A DNA stretch of 64,000 nucleotides, taken from positions 20,212,001-20,276,000 of the forward strand of contig CM075101.1 of assembly GCA_037576195.1 (NCBI GenBank), in the 5' to 3' direction. The position numbers and the translations under genes are program-made. Shown here piece after piece: positions 23,593 through 36,700 of this stretch. Source of the DNA: Phytoseiulus persimilis. Taxonomy: Eukaryota > Arthropoda > Arachnida > Mesostigmata > Phytoseiidae. Each line of letters opens with the position of its first letter. Position 1 is the stretch's first letter. The notes beneath the pieces were generated by a model. It was not told the DNA's origin. It ran no database searches and saw only the letters and a program-made list of their open reading frames with translations.

Positions 23593-26500
23593 ACAGAATG
23601 AAGACGGTAGGCGACGGGAGAACCCTCCGTTGATCTCGACCCTCATTAGGTCGAGTCTCAAAACTCCGCCGAGGAGTCGAGTCGTGATGAAAATATGCCT
23701 GAAGGATTCACGAGAGGCCTCGAGAGAATTTTCCACCAAAGGGTCTACAAGTCTTTTCGAATGCGATTATGGTCTTGCGTTCGCTCATCTCGGAACTCTG
23801 CGATGAATCTTGTTGTGACAACCCCACACTAGGAGCGTTTTGACGACCATCCAACAAAGCTACGCCGCGACTTTGTTCGCACAAACGTTTTCAAATCCTG
23901 GGTGAGAGATTCCGCCAACAGAGCACTCGCTGCACAGGAACTCGAGGGCTATAAAGTTCCATCCTTCTTCGGATGAATCGTTCGGAGTTCCGGTGATCCT
24001 CTCTGATCTCTCTCTTCCATTGTAAGGAAACAGCTCCGGCTTCATCCTTTGGATGCCTCAAGTATACGAAAGGAGTAGCAACGCCTGAGAAAGTCAGAAA
24101 AATATGGAGTTCGATCATGGCTACTACGCGCCCGTCAGGCGCTGCGTGTGATGGATCGATAGTCGACGCCGAAGAGTCTCCCTCCGACCATGCCACGTAA
24201 AATCATAATCTCTAAGCATCGTGCTGTTAGTTCCGGAACTTTCAAATCAGGAGCGGCGTCCCCGGGTCCTCGAGGTCGCACGTGACGGAGACTCGGTATG
24301 TTTTGAGTGCCTATTTGGCTTTAGCCTCCGATGACCTCGGACGGCGAATGCAGAAAACTATCCGAAGGACTAGCCCAGCGGCAGTAATAGTGTGCGCGAC
24401 CTTTGTCCAGAGATTACAGCTTCTGCTGTCGGAGCCGCTCGTGGGCTCGTTTAGGAATGTTCTCTCCTTGGACTCCGTGCCTGCTCAGGAAACTCTTCGT
24501 TGTCCTCCAGTGGTATTCGGACATCAAAGCGTCAGACCATTGGCGATTGGAATGGGTTCCCGCTCCCCATCCAGAGCTGGCGTGATTTTCGCATTCCGCG
24601 TCTTTAGCGCATGTTGAATGTGAGTTTGGAGCCCGATCCTTGCGAACTCATGGAGGAATGAAGGAACCTTCAAGACGACCCGTATTCGCATCAGACGCAG
24701 ACTCGCCGGATGCAACGAGGGGGATCGAGCAGTTTCATTAGGCACGGATTACTTCAACTGAGTTTCCTCCAGACTGCGGCCACCGGCTGTACGGCTCCTT
24801 CGACCCAGTTCATATCGAGAAATCTGTCCTTTAGCTTGCATGGAACGGCGTTCCCGACGTCCCCCAAATCCTGATGAATACCCACTTGTACTCCGGTCAC
24901 GTTGAGCAGCCTATCAAAGACGTGCATTGGTCTCCGCGAGATTTCCGTGACAATGGAAATGTTTCTTTCATCGTTGGCAAGGTATAAGCCCTTCGCACGT
25001 CGCAGCGATCATAGCTATATTTTCGTCACAACGCGCCAGTGATCATAAAAAAGATGTTTTCGAAATTCGATGTGCGTCGGACGAGGCTTTGACGCTCGCT
25101 CGGGGGACGCACCCTGCAGCCGCCTGGGGCTCTCCGATCTGACTTGGACGAGTTTCGATATCCATGGCTCTCGTGGAAACCATTTCTACGGGCGCACTTC
25201 CAGGTATCTCTCAAACAGACATGCGGCTCAATCGACGTTGATGGCGTGAACGGTTACGTACGTATCGAAGCGAAAGTCGATTTCCGAGGCGACCCGCAGG
25301 TAAGCATAGACACAGGGAGAGAGATAGAGGGGGGAGAGCGAAGTATCAAAAGTAGCTCAGTTCAATCAACAACGCTCTCTACGATGTAGATCTTGATGGA
25401 GATCGAATCTCGAAAGCATCTATGCTTCATGAATAACTCATCGAGGAGATTCGAGCTGCCAGGGAACAGAATCGGGGACATGCCAGCGCTAGGATCGGAT
25501 TTCCATCTGTACTCATCAAATTCCACGCATGAGAGGAAAAACTCTCTTCTCGTCATCCGCCTCACGTATTCGTCGTGGAGGACTCTGCTCAGAACATTGA
25601 GGAAAGAGCGCATTCCAATATCGAGCCAAGAAAGTCATGTTGGTCGATTGCTGATTATCGTGCCATTCTAGCTAACAAGGTTCGAGTCGGTTTCGGTGGT
25701 TGTTGTTAAGGTGAACACTTAACTGTTTCGGGTCTGATGACCAAGATCTGATGTTCAAAAACGACGGGTTTCGCTACCGACGGTTAGAGTGAGCTCGGGC
25801 GGAGGGAACGACGGGATGACGGGTTATAATCGCGACTCGGTGTGAAAATGAGGCTTCGGCAAGATTTCGCCGATTCTCAAGGAACGTATCCGTCGAACTC
25901 TACAGAGCGAATTCTCCAGTACCTTTGCTTCCTCCCCGCTTTTCGGACTTAGTACCCAGAACGACTCGGAGATAATGATGACATACGAACTTTCAGAAGG
26001 GTCATTTGCTATAGCTCAGAGCCGTAGCGATCGTTCTGCCGCCAGAACGCGTCCGTGAGGTTGTAATCGAAGGTGTAGAACCTTCTATTTTCAGAGCGTA
26101 CGGAAGGTCCGGTCAAGATGAAACTTCACCACGTACGGCCACTGCTGGTCACGTTTGGGCTGACTTGACACAGACTTGCATCACGCCGAAGTCAACAACC
26201 TTATCGAGGAAAGTTCTCCCTTTGAACGGTTTGGATATCAATAGCCGTTGTATTCTGCTTCAAGGGCGGGGCTTGAGGTCTCTCTAATTGAATATTCCTG
26301 CTTTCCAATATCTCTCAGTCTGTCATTCATCAAGCAAACTTCGCTGCCACGGGGTGCTCAACGTGTCGTTAAAGCTCCAGTATATTGAATGGGGCTCGAG
26401 CAGCAAAATTGTTCCTCCATCATGAGCATTCAATTTGTGCAGAGACCAGCTTCGTGGATCATGAAGATGAACCGAGGAGAAAACCGCGAGACCTTGCAGC

Positions 26501-28988
26501 ACTATCGTTGTCGCTGCTGGTTCGACTATTGAGCCAATAGAGAAACCAAAAGAAGACGCTGGTAGAGTAACCGTTGAATCGGTAGCGAATATCATGATAA
26601 GGCCTCTTCACGAGCTATTTCGAAGACTCTGAGAATCACGAGGCTATAGCTTTGGAACCCTCGTTTTCGCATCGCCACTGATTTCGAGGCTGACTTTCGA
26701 TACCTCATGGCCATTCGTTGTGGAGCCTATTTTCAACGAGGGTGCTTGACGAGCTTTGATTTTGCCAAACCGGTAGCAAGAGCGTTTCTGATTGCAACGT
26801 CTATGCATCCTCTGTGCTTGCTCTCGTTTCCCGAATCGAGACACCGCATCGATGACCCAGCGCCGAAGCAGTCGGCGAACTCGGCTGTGGAGATCAGAAG
26901 CCATAAACACTCGAACCGAAGATTCGAGCAACCAATAGGAAACGCAGGCGTTCGGAACTAAGGGATTCATTCCGCAAAGGGTGCGCTGTGTGCTCTCCTA
27001 CAGCAAAGAAACCCTCATTGGAGCAGCCCATGATTTTCGCCTTTACACCGTGAGGCACAAGAATAATCCGATGTTTAGCCATCTGTTATCATTTGGAAAG
27101 CGTTATTCCGCCTCGTTCTCTCGTGTCGCGTTCATGAACTCGTTTCCGAATGTTCTTACGTTGCCGAGGAGAAGCTTTGCTAGGAGGATACTCTAAGGCC
27201 GATGCGTTGAATATTTCAATGTTGGAGAATTAACTCGCAAGAAACAGCCGGAAGATGGATCGTTGGTCCTTCCTTCGCCACCGTCTGCCGACTAGAGGAG
27301 CGCGACGATGATACAAACTACTCACCGGAGATGATTACTCCTGGGTGTTGCAAAGTGCTACTCGACGACGCTTCTCAACACTCTTGCTGCGGGGTTCAGG
27401 CCCGAGCAGTTTTTGCCGAAAGCTGCAGCTTGGAGTTTTGTTTCTGTCCCAGCCGGACGACTCTACCGAACGAGAGGAATTCTGCGCGACGCAGCCGGTC
27501 TGTCTCACTCTGTCTCAAACGGCAGCTGAAAGAATGTGGGTTCTACGACAACTTCCCACTTTTTCTCGAGACGCTTCCAACCATTCGGCGCGCCCCAGAG
27601 TGAGCTTACTCGTGGGATAAGGATCAACGCGGTGAACCTCCGAAAGGAACGAGTTTAAAACCTGTCAGGATATCTCGAGAGAAGACCAGAGCTGGAGAAA
27701 AATTATTAGAAATGGACGAAAAGCTGCTGCTTCGGCATGGGCGCGTGCTATTTCGAAGCTCCCCACTACAAACATCTTTTTTTGAGCTCTCCAGGGAGGG
27801 GCCGACAGTTTAATAAACCACGGATATCGTCCTGCCACCAGTGCGATCTGAAAAGCATCGAAGCTTTTCCGCATCCACCTCGGACTCTGGTTCAACCGGT
27901 TCAACGAAACTTCACAGAGTACATCTGAAACCAGCGTGGTAGTTCAACATGTGATGGAGAACAGAGCGGGTTTTCTCGCCTGGCGCTGTTGAGTTCTCGT
28001 GTCCCGAATCTCTAGCGGAACGTCCCGTCATAATTCTCGTCTGCTTCAGGGAATCAGTTATACCTGCGGAATGGCGTGTGAAAAATTCAACAAACCTAAC
28101 GCGAGTTTCCAGAGTAGTAGGAGCGGATCCCAAGGACTTGCGGCAGCTCGCAAAATTATCTCCCCCGAGGAGGAAAGAGAAACCAGAAGGTTGCAATAAA
28201 ACTAATTTTGGCCACCAGAGATCAGCCCTCTTTATGACTTCCTGTGGAGCCTGGAGGAAAATCGGAAACTGTTCCAGGATAATCTTGGGAAAGCTGGAGG
28301 AAATGAGGGCGAAACGGAGTGCTCGAGAAGCATCTGAGGGAAAGAAAGATGTTTTCTGCTGAAGGCGAAACGGAGCGTAACCTCACAGCCGTAGCGGCAG
28401 CCGGAGCTCCGTCAGTAGAGGAACGAGAGGAATAAGGAGGTTGTGTTCGCTCCTTCGAAGTCGATCGTCTTTGAAGAGAATAGGAGCTTCGTCCGCTCGC
28501 TGGAATGATGCTGATAACAGAAGCAGGGCGGAACTTCGGTCGAATGACCGAAAATGCTCATGTAGGTCAAGCGAGAGGAAATCGGATTTTGACCTGCTCT
28601 TAACGAGGATCTGGTACGGGGCGGCTTCAGCTCGCCGCGATCCCGACACCGCACTGCGATTCGAACCATTGAACGCTAAGTTTCGCGGTACTGTGCCACA
28701 GGAACGAGCAGGTTTCTCGCCGGCCAGCCTTGCAACAGGTCGAAGGCGGGAAAGACGACGAAGATTCGAGCGAGAACTCGATCGAGAAATACTGTACCCG
28801 ATCGAAGAAAGTGGGAGCTAGCCTTAGCTGGTGGCGGCTCCCGTTGAGACTACAAGAATGAAGCCGAGTTCCTTTGCCGACTATTAAGAAGCAATCTTCG
28901 ATGACGACGAATATTATGGAAATTGAGAACACCACAAAGAATTGCAGCTTGAGGAGCCCGCCCAGAGCTCCGCCGGGCTCGTGTCAAT

Positions 28989-29234
28989 ATGGTAATTCTA
29001 ATGGGTTTACTTGTCGGCAGTAGTTTGGCTCTTCTCCTTCTTCTTGTGAGCTGTGTCCCTCGTTCCCGAGGGATGCGAATGAAACCCACACTCGCATTCT
29101 CCCTGTGTTCGCTCCGGAAAATAATCCACCAGGCTACCTGGGGAGCTTTTCCGAGGACGGACCTTGCACACACCCGTCCGAAGCGGGAGAAACGAAGCGA
29201 CACGAAAACCCTTGGAACGCTCAATGGAAGATAG
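28989..29234 (+). CDS. Possible secreted-protein first exon (signal-peptide-like start)
   Basis: The frame starts MVILMGLLVGSSLALLLLLV, a good signal peptide by composition, with SCVPRSRG after it. A donor-like CTT|GTGAGC lies right after the hydrophobic core, so the rest of the frame may be intron. Two other plus-strand frames that overlap the following 300 nt have some protein-like stretches, for example VFAPENNPPGYLGSFSEDGP. I could not join them with phase-matched sites. It could be a small secreted protein or a chance frame. Confidence 0.2.
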   Translation: MVILMGLLVGSSLALLLLLVSCVPRSRGMRMKPTLAFSLCSLRKIIHQATWGAFPRTDLAHTRPKREKRSDTKTLGTLNGR

Positions 29235-32200
29235 GCTGGAGCAGCATGAGGTCCTCTTCCCAAGAGGACCGCAGCGCCCTCCGGCGACTCCGGCCCGCTT
29301 TGTCTCTTTCCCTCAGTTTTTCTCCTACACTCCAGTATACTACATACAGCCGGCTGACGTTTTATGTGAGAGCAGCTACCAGATTCCGTTGTTTCAATCG
29401 GCTTCAACCGAGCTCATGATTCGTGTCGTCGTTTGTCAACCGTTGTCAGCGGAGAGGAACTGTCAACGGTCCTGTTGCAGCTGAGCAGCCGATGTGGCCG
29501 TGCACGATGCGAGGAGTACGCAGCGTTTAGTTGACATCGTCAAATGTGTTTATCAGATGACGAGATATATTATCGCGACTGAGATTTGGTGATTGTTGAG
29601 ACCTACAATGTGAATCGCTGTAGAAACATGTGTCGTCTCCTCCACATAACGTTGAATGTGATCGTCTTGGGTAAGTTGTTGCTTGGCACCGCTACGAACA
29701 GACGGAATAGTTCACGCACCGTCAAGAAGTTTGCTATCGAAAAGTGCTAGCGGAACAAAGTGTTCGTTGCTGCCGTAACGAACGATTCGGCCTGGATCCG
29801 ATTCTCAACTGAGCTGTGTCCCGCGAGATCTCCACCTGGGAGATTACGTTCTCCGGGGAAACTTCTGAGACTCCAAGGAAAGTTCGGACAAACTAATGGA
29901 CGAGCCTTCAGGTGGGGTTCGGGCCACCAGATAGCCTCGCTCCCTCCCGTCTCCCTGATTACCGCGGTTTCGGGCGATTGCATCCTGCCGGGATACTCCT
30001 GTACACACCACTGAGACTTCTCGGAGTTACTGTGCCACAAGAACGGAATTCGTCACATTGATTGAGGTCTCGTGCGTTGCGTACATTGTGCACGAGGTGG
30101 GATGCGATTGAATCCACTCGAGGAGCTCTCGTGACGAGGTTACGTTCCGGTTGGAGAAGGACATCGCAATAAGCGGAGGAAAGCTCATGCGCTGTTCCGG
30201 GATCCGCCACTGGCATCCTGGCAGAGTTTGCGTTGTGTCCGCAAAGAACTCTTTCGGAGCGTCCCGCGGAACGTGATTCGTGAGATCGATGGCTGATCTT
30301 TGCCAGCTTCGCATTCTGGCTCGGTTAGTTTCCACAGAATTTCCGACAAGCAGAGGCGGGGCTTGTTGTACTTGTGGCAAACCTGGAACATCGTATGGCT
30401 TGTCGTACTCTTCCTGCGATGGTTCCTCGTTCCGTCCCACGGTGAGGGACTTCCTTCCTGCGTTAATGGTTTCCACACATTAGTAGGATCGGACAAAGCA
30501 CGAACGTCTGACCAACACAAAGCGGAACGATTTCCATTTTCGAGGGAGAGTTTCCAATCTGGGCCGGTTTCAATCCAGGCGATGTTCCCTCGCTCGTCCG
30601 AAAAACCTCGTTCGGCCGACTGCGGCCTGCTCCGTCTCGAAGAGCTGACCACACGGCTCCAACTCGAGGCTCTTCGGGACATTTCGGAACCGGAGCGGGT
30701 TGAGGGTGGAGGGAGCGAATGAATCCTCCAAATACAGGAGATAGCGTCAAGGAAGTCGATCCGTCAGCGTTATCCCGCCAACCTCACGTCCGAAGTGTAG
30801 CACACGATTTTGAGCTCGAAGTCGTCTCGAATCGAGTTTTCTTGAACTTAGATGTGCCACGGCTCCTGATGGCGAAGAGAATCGTTGTTTCACTGCTCGG
30901 AGCGCCGAAGACTCATTTGAGCGACAAGTCGTGGCCTTGCGAAATCCGATGTTTCGCAACATCGCCTGTGCCACGGATGCCCTGAATGAAGGAGGACCTA
31001 GGAATGAATTGTAGACACGCTTTCGGAGCGGTGGCCTCTGGCTGAGAAGGAACTTCGAGGAATGCAAGCGCTCGTTTTGGGTGTGTACTCCTTGCCCGTC
31101 TGAGCGCCTGTCCTGTCATACAATTTCCGTTCCCGGGGATCAGAAAGATGAGCTTGTAAATCATGTTGAGAGCTTCAAGGCGTTTTCTTATTGACAATAA
31201 GCCCGCTCGATGCTGAGGATTGCCTCCGCTGGAGTTGAAAAAGCTAGATTGCTGGAAGGTTCCGCAACAATGAATTCAGGCTCCCCATTGGTTCTGCTGT
31301 TTCCCTATGGGACGCTCGGCTCTTCCAATCAGAGGATGAGTTGTTTCTTCGAGGTCGAGCTACGGGCTCCTGATTTTCCACGGAACTCCGGCATCGAGAC
31401 CTTTCATCAAAGCTTATCGGTTTACCCGCGCGAGAATCTTAACGATCCCACGGATCTTATCTATAGTTTCGATACCATGGCCTTGATCGTCCCCTTGACA
31501 ATTCTGTCTGTAAACTCGCCCTCGAGAGCATATGTTTTGAAATGCTAATTGTTGAGATGACTTCCTCAGAGTCGTTGGCGATGAGTTGTTCGTTCACTAG
31601 AACGCCACCGTCTCGGGCATGTGCTAATTCGAAACTTGTCGTTCGGGTACATGGATCCATTTATATTGCTTTGGACGTGATTTATAAGCAAAAACAGAGG
31701 AAACTCGAAGATCTCTACCGACCCGAGCCGACAACTTTCTGTGTCACAAGCAGTCGGGATCTCTCAGACGGACAATGACGTTTGCGCCTCTCTTCATTGC
31801 GAACAACGGCTTTTCGGAATTTCTTTTCGTTAACGCCGGCTTAACAAGACTCCGTTGAGGATAATGCATGAAAGCGCAGCCCGGCCCCGTCCTCTGCGTA
31901 ATCGTCCGCGATTCAGAGGAATCATTTAGGACATTTAAAATGACAATTTTGAGAAGTCCGTTGGAGAGCCCCGCCGCTTTAGTGTTCTTTGAGGGTCAGC
32001 CATCATCCTTCATGCCGCCGGTGTTATGCCGTCTTCGGACTCGTAATTTGATTGTGGAATATTCACGAAAAAGAGAAAATTGGGAGTGGATATAATTGAA
32101 AGCTCTTCCCGTTTCTGCCACGGGTCGCTCCTACATCCGAATCAGCTCCGCCCGAGGCCGGGACCTCGATGTTGCATCAGGCCCGGTTACTTCTCCTAGT

Positions 32201-33301
32201 GACAGAGTTTGACCCCAGCGGATCGGCGCACATTGAAGAGGAACTGGTGAGAACCGGAATACGAAAACTCCGATTCGCTGGTTTCCTTCGTACAGAGAAG
32301 CTCGTTCGGGAACATTGTTCCGTGTAGATCGCGTAGCGTGTTCCCGGGTGAAGCACGCGCCATGGTGGAGAGCCGGCTGGCGGACACAGCAGAGGGGATG
32401 CTCACAAGCGTTAGATACTATGTATCCCAACTGAAGCAGATCAACCGACAGGCAGTGAAGTCAGAGCGGCTCAAGATAGCGAGGAAGCCGCCAGAGTTTT
32501 ACGACGAATCAGGTTTAGTCGTCAGCCAGTCACATCTTGCCGCCGAGTAGAAGCCCTCGTTACCCCGTCGCCTAAATCACAGCGGAGCTCAGGCCGCTGT
32601 TTGTAATCATCGCGAGAAGGGTTAACGTGGTCAAACCTAAAACTCATGAAAAATAATCGCGCAGCACGATACGAGTCTCGGCCGGCGATGTTCGCCGAGT
32701 CGTGGGGCTCGTTATGGCTCGTCGTGGTGACCCTGGTCCCGAGGGCGCTAGAGTTGGCGGTGCCAGATTTGCGGACGGAACGGGGTCGAATCGCAGAACT
32801 TGAGCCGAACAGTAAACTCGAGCGTTTCGTTGCAGGTCTCAGTACAGTTGAAACGGGCCTACCTTTTGGGAATGGATTGTTCGCACGCGCTAATAGGGTG
32901 CAGCTGACGCCACATACAGAAGACCCTCCGAGCAACCCTCTGTCAGGTAGATATCTTTCCTCATTTTCTGATTATTTTCGTTGGCTGACGGGGCTGCTCA
33001 TCAGCACAAACCGTTCGAGGCGAAAATCCGATCTGCGGTCGAGATTCGCAGCCTGTTGCAGCTTGTCTTGATCGACGTTTGTAGCTCAAGGAAGATGCCA
33101 AGCTGTAGCAATCGATCACCCCCATCTGAGGTTTCCTTTTGCTGACGTGGAGGTGTTCGAACCCTCTGGGGTTCTCGATTGGCAAACGAACGAGAATCGA
33201 GCCGGGCTTTTCGCGTCTGGCTGTGCTCACCCATAAACGTATCTACTGCAGATGATTGAGTGAAGTGTTCTTCAGGTTGTCGAACTCTCTGTCATTTTCA
33301 G

Positions 33302-33799
33302 CTGTCGAGTCCCTGCCCCTGCTTAGCGCATCACAAACATCGACTCAGCAATACTTCATTGTTCGTCCTCGAGATATGAAATCTGTCCAGGGAGAACGCG
33401 TGTTATTGGAATGTCAAGTGGGAAAACGAAAAGGAAGAGTGCAGTGGAGCAAAGACGGCTTCCTGTTGGGTAAGATGAAGCGATTTCAGGGTGTCATTCG
33501 ACGCTCGTTCCGGGAACAACCCGCCGTGTCCCAGTTGAAGGCGCGTCACGCCGCTCGTGACAGTGGGGTGTCGAAGTGATGGTCGGGGTTCGCCTCGCTA
33601 ACAACATCGTGTGACGCAGGATACCAAACCGAAATCCCCGGATATCCACGGCACATCATGGTCATCGACGATGCAGCGGGTGTCTACAACTTAGTGATTC
33701 ACGATGTCCAGATGGAAGACGAAGGGATGTACCAATGCCAAGTGGGACCTGCTAACGGAGTTCAGCCGATCCGGGCTGAAGCCAGTCTTCAAGTTATTT
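33302..33799 (+). CDS. sns: Nephrin-like gene: exons for Ig domain 1
   Basis: Two exons (33302-33469 and 33620-33799) encode the first Ig domain. Cys of ERVLLECQVG pairs with Cys of MYQCQVGPANG, with Trp in VQWSKDG between them. The split falls inside LLG|YQTEIPGYPR. An alternative acceptor (CTTAG) would start the first exon at 33327. The frame has no ATG nearby, so a signal-peptide exon must lie upstream. A donor TTATTT|GTGAGT closes the domain in phase 1. Confidence 0.9.
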
Positions 33800-36700
33800 G
33801 TGAGTTCCTCAGAATTCCCTGAATTCATTCCAGGTTTCCTCCTCATGACCTTCAGGTCGCTGCAGCCTACTCGAAGGCGAGAAATCTTATAGCACGCAGG
33901 GCCATATGCGCACGCAAGAACGCTTCACCACAGACTAAATAGTGCCGAGAGCCTCCAGTTGGACCCCGGGTTGCCGGTTCGGTAACCTATCGAGGCGGAC
34001 GATCACGCGGCCGCTGATATATGACTGCAGAAAACGCTGCCAGGTCGGGGTTTGTTGAAAACTATCTCGCGTGAAGATGTCACTCGCACGGGCATTGTTG
34101 CCAACGAGTGGGATTTTATTCGACGTAGTTCTTCGCGAAGCAAAACGGCGTCTTTGTTCCGATGATCAGCAACACCTACAACGGATAGTGTCGTCTGCCT
34201 ACTTGCACATTCTTTCATCTGCTTCGAAGCGTCCGGGTCCTATATGACAGCTGAGAATGTCGCTCTTTGGGCAAACAAAGTTCATCCAGCTTCGGCTAGA
34301 TCGACATCGCTTCCCCTCGAGCGCTTAGAGCTAACAACTGTCGCATTCACTAAAATGGTGTTCCAGAACTACGGCACTCATATGGAACACTTTTTGTCCC
34401 ACCTGAATCGACCACAATTCAGGAGGGCGTAATCCGTGATTTATGGCATCGAGTGCTCCTATGGCGAGAGCGATTCTAAGTCAATGTGCGAGAGCAAAGT
34501 TTTCACTCAATCCATAGAGCTTGAAACGCCGGGAGCGAACAAGCCTGGATTTTATGAGTCGCACGGTCCTCATTCTCGGGATCGAAGCTAAATTTTCGGC
34601 TGACGCCACCCTCTGAGGCCGCGCGATTCCCTCGGAAGTCTGACCCAGAAGGCAATTGTATCCCTTCCATTCCGAGATGATTAACCGAGGTTTCGAGAGG
34701 GCAGCGTGGGAGGAGGGTTCGATTCGTTTGAATCGTGAGGAAGATTGCGAATGCAGCACGCCAGATGTATTGTTTCGACACTCTTGGAACGAATTGATTT
34801 TCTATGATGATGGCGATACGGCTTTTGTCGTCGACGTCGTCGTCGGGTGAATACTTCTCCGACTGCTTTCAGTTAGCAAATATTGAGTTTCTTTGACGAA
34901 GTGGCCTCTTCTTGCGATTCGGCTCGGAACCCACTGAACGATACGAGACCCCGATTGACGATTTCAGCCGTTCGGGAAACCTCTGCAGCGTTTCAGAGTT
35001 GTTCTTCCTCGAGAAAGGCGGAATAATCCAGAGCTCTACTCGAGCTGACTCCATAGTGACGTAGAAGAGAGAGAGAGGGGGGATGTAGAAGTTCAACAAG
35101 GATTTCGAGGCCACTCACAGAACAGTCTCATTTATCTGAACTCGAGCTCCAACCTTTCACAGTCGATCTGAACCCTGAGAAGCTGTATCGAACATCAATA
35201 ACCATTTAGCTAGAGTAATTTATATCATTCGCCACTCTCTGATCTGGCGGAGCCTTTGCTTTGACCCTCCGGCGGGACGCAGCAGTCGAAATTTTATCGA
35301 GTGACCGAATGACACCTCGGTGCCTGAGGACTCGGCGGAATATTCATCAAGTCGTTCTCGAACTCCGAGGAAGATTGCTTCGGGGCACATATTTCGTTGC
35401 CGGGTGATGGGTAATAAATTTGGGATACCGGAAAATGGAAGGAATCATCGCGAGACCGAGACTTATGTGAGCATTGGATTTCTTTCCCGAAGACCGGTTG
35501 CTCCCGAGGAACGGATGATATGCGCTATCGTTGAGTAGCACTCGAATCGGTTCCGGTAAGATATTCGAGAGCTCGGCTGCTTCCCGCGGGCTCGTTCCGT
35601 TGCCGAAATACGCGAGAGGTCACTGTCCGAGCCGTGGAAATATTCCGAGCTGAACAATCCCCACGGTCTGTCCTGACTCAGACTATTGCCGCGTTTCGTC
35701 CACTCTTCACCTGCAGCGTGGGCCAGGACAGTCGACCCGACAGCGCCACTTATGAACCGTCGGTTGGAAAATGTTCCCGCGCGAGCTCCGAGTGAGAGCA
35801 GCCGTGTACCGGGGTTGCTCCGTTGCAGCAACATCTCTTTGCAGGGTTGACAGGTCATGTACAGCCTTTGTGATTGATCGTTCGCGGCGTGCATTCCAAA
35901 CAACATTTGCGACGGTTCTATCGCCGACGAAGTGCCCAGGGTTCGAATCCCGGTCTATGGAGCCGTTTTCAACGGTGAGGTGATGCGCTGCTTGCCAAAG
36001 TTTGCGCTCCATTCGCTGCGGTTGTTTTTACGCTCCGTCTCCGATTACTGGCTAATGGAGTTGATGCTCGCGCTCCGATCGGCTTTTTAGAACTCGGGGT
36101 TTTTTTTCCTGTGGGAGGCGATCCAAACACCCTCAGTTTAGTTTCTGGCTGCTCTCCACAAGCCCGTCGAGTGCGGAAATCGGAATCCCATCTTTGCCGA
36201 GATTTGTTGCGAAAAGTGATGGCGCACGTTGAAAACGCGCGAAACTTTTCGCGGAACCGAGAGCTTAGGAAGAAACGGTCGTCAGCGAGACGTGTTCGCA
36301 TTTTAGGAACTCCTGGACGGCTCCCTCTTGATAACAGTGATCGCTTTGAATAGGCGAGCAATATACAAAATCGGGCCTTCTGAGCGATCGGGACCCGTTT
36401 GAGAATAGCGGCCAAACTTCCCGATATCAAATTGCGGATCATTTTTCCACGGCATGCATGATGCGGGACGGAGTGAAAACTTCGCGACGGTAATCAGCGA
36501 CAACTCATTCTAGTCATTGTCGCTGGAAGCCCGTCGCTCGGCATCGATCGCTGCGAAGAGCCAACGAGAGGGGTCCGTGTCAGGTATAGAATCGTACAGA
36601 CTCCATCAGAGTCGAGGCCGGGAAATTCGACGGAGCGTCGTCCCGTAGACGTCAAGGCGAGGCCCGATGTCGGACTTCTCTCTTCTCCTGTCGTTGGATC

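Larger units (their letters stand above)
19725..33301. other. Long region with no firmly supported gene
   Basis: I see no exon chain with matched phases and a recognisable domain. Weak candidates are a 245-codon frame (22855-23592), a minus-strand frame (24754-25008), a short segment bounded by good splice sites (about 25204-25299), a signal-peptide-like frame (28989-29234) and a basic frame ending at 32550. Each is listed separately or as a finding. The upstream signal-peptide exon of the nephrin-like gene should lie at the right-hand end of this stretch or before it, but I could not fix it. Confidence 0.45.

Noticed and set aside
32646-33071. Frame containing MFAESWGSLWLVVVTLVPRA as the missing signal peptide of the nephrin-like gene
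   Set aside because: The hydrophobic stretch is suitable and the distance is right, but I found no donor that leaves phase 1 in a good context. It remains only a possibility.
33256-33301. Continuous frame upstream of the first Ig exon as an N-terminus
   Set aside because: It has no ATG start and is preceded by an in-frame stop in the upstream sequence. A good acceptor at 33301 shows that the exon begins there or shortly after.
35939-35950. B-box-like GGTTCGAATCC, possible tRNA
   Set aside because: No matching acceptor stem, D-arm or anticodon arm is found in the 60-80 nt upstream. The T-stem itself has a mismatch. At most it is a tRNA-derived relic.
35707-36012. Minus-strand frame with DSNPGHF, resembling translated tRNA-derived repeats
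   Set aside because: The motif comes from the B-box-like sequence read antisense. Nothing else in the frame indicates a gene or retroelement.
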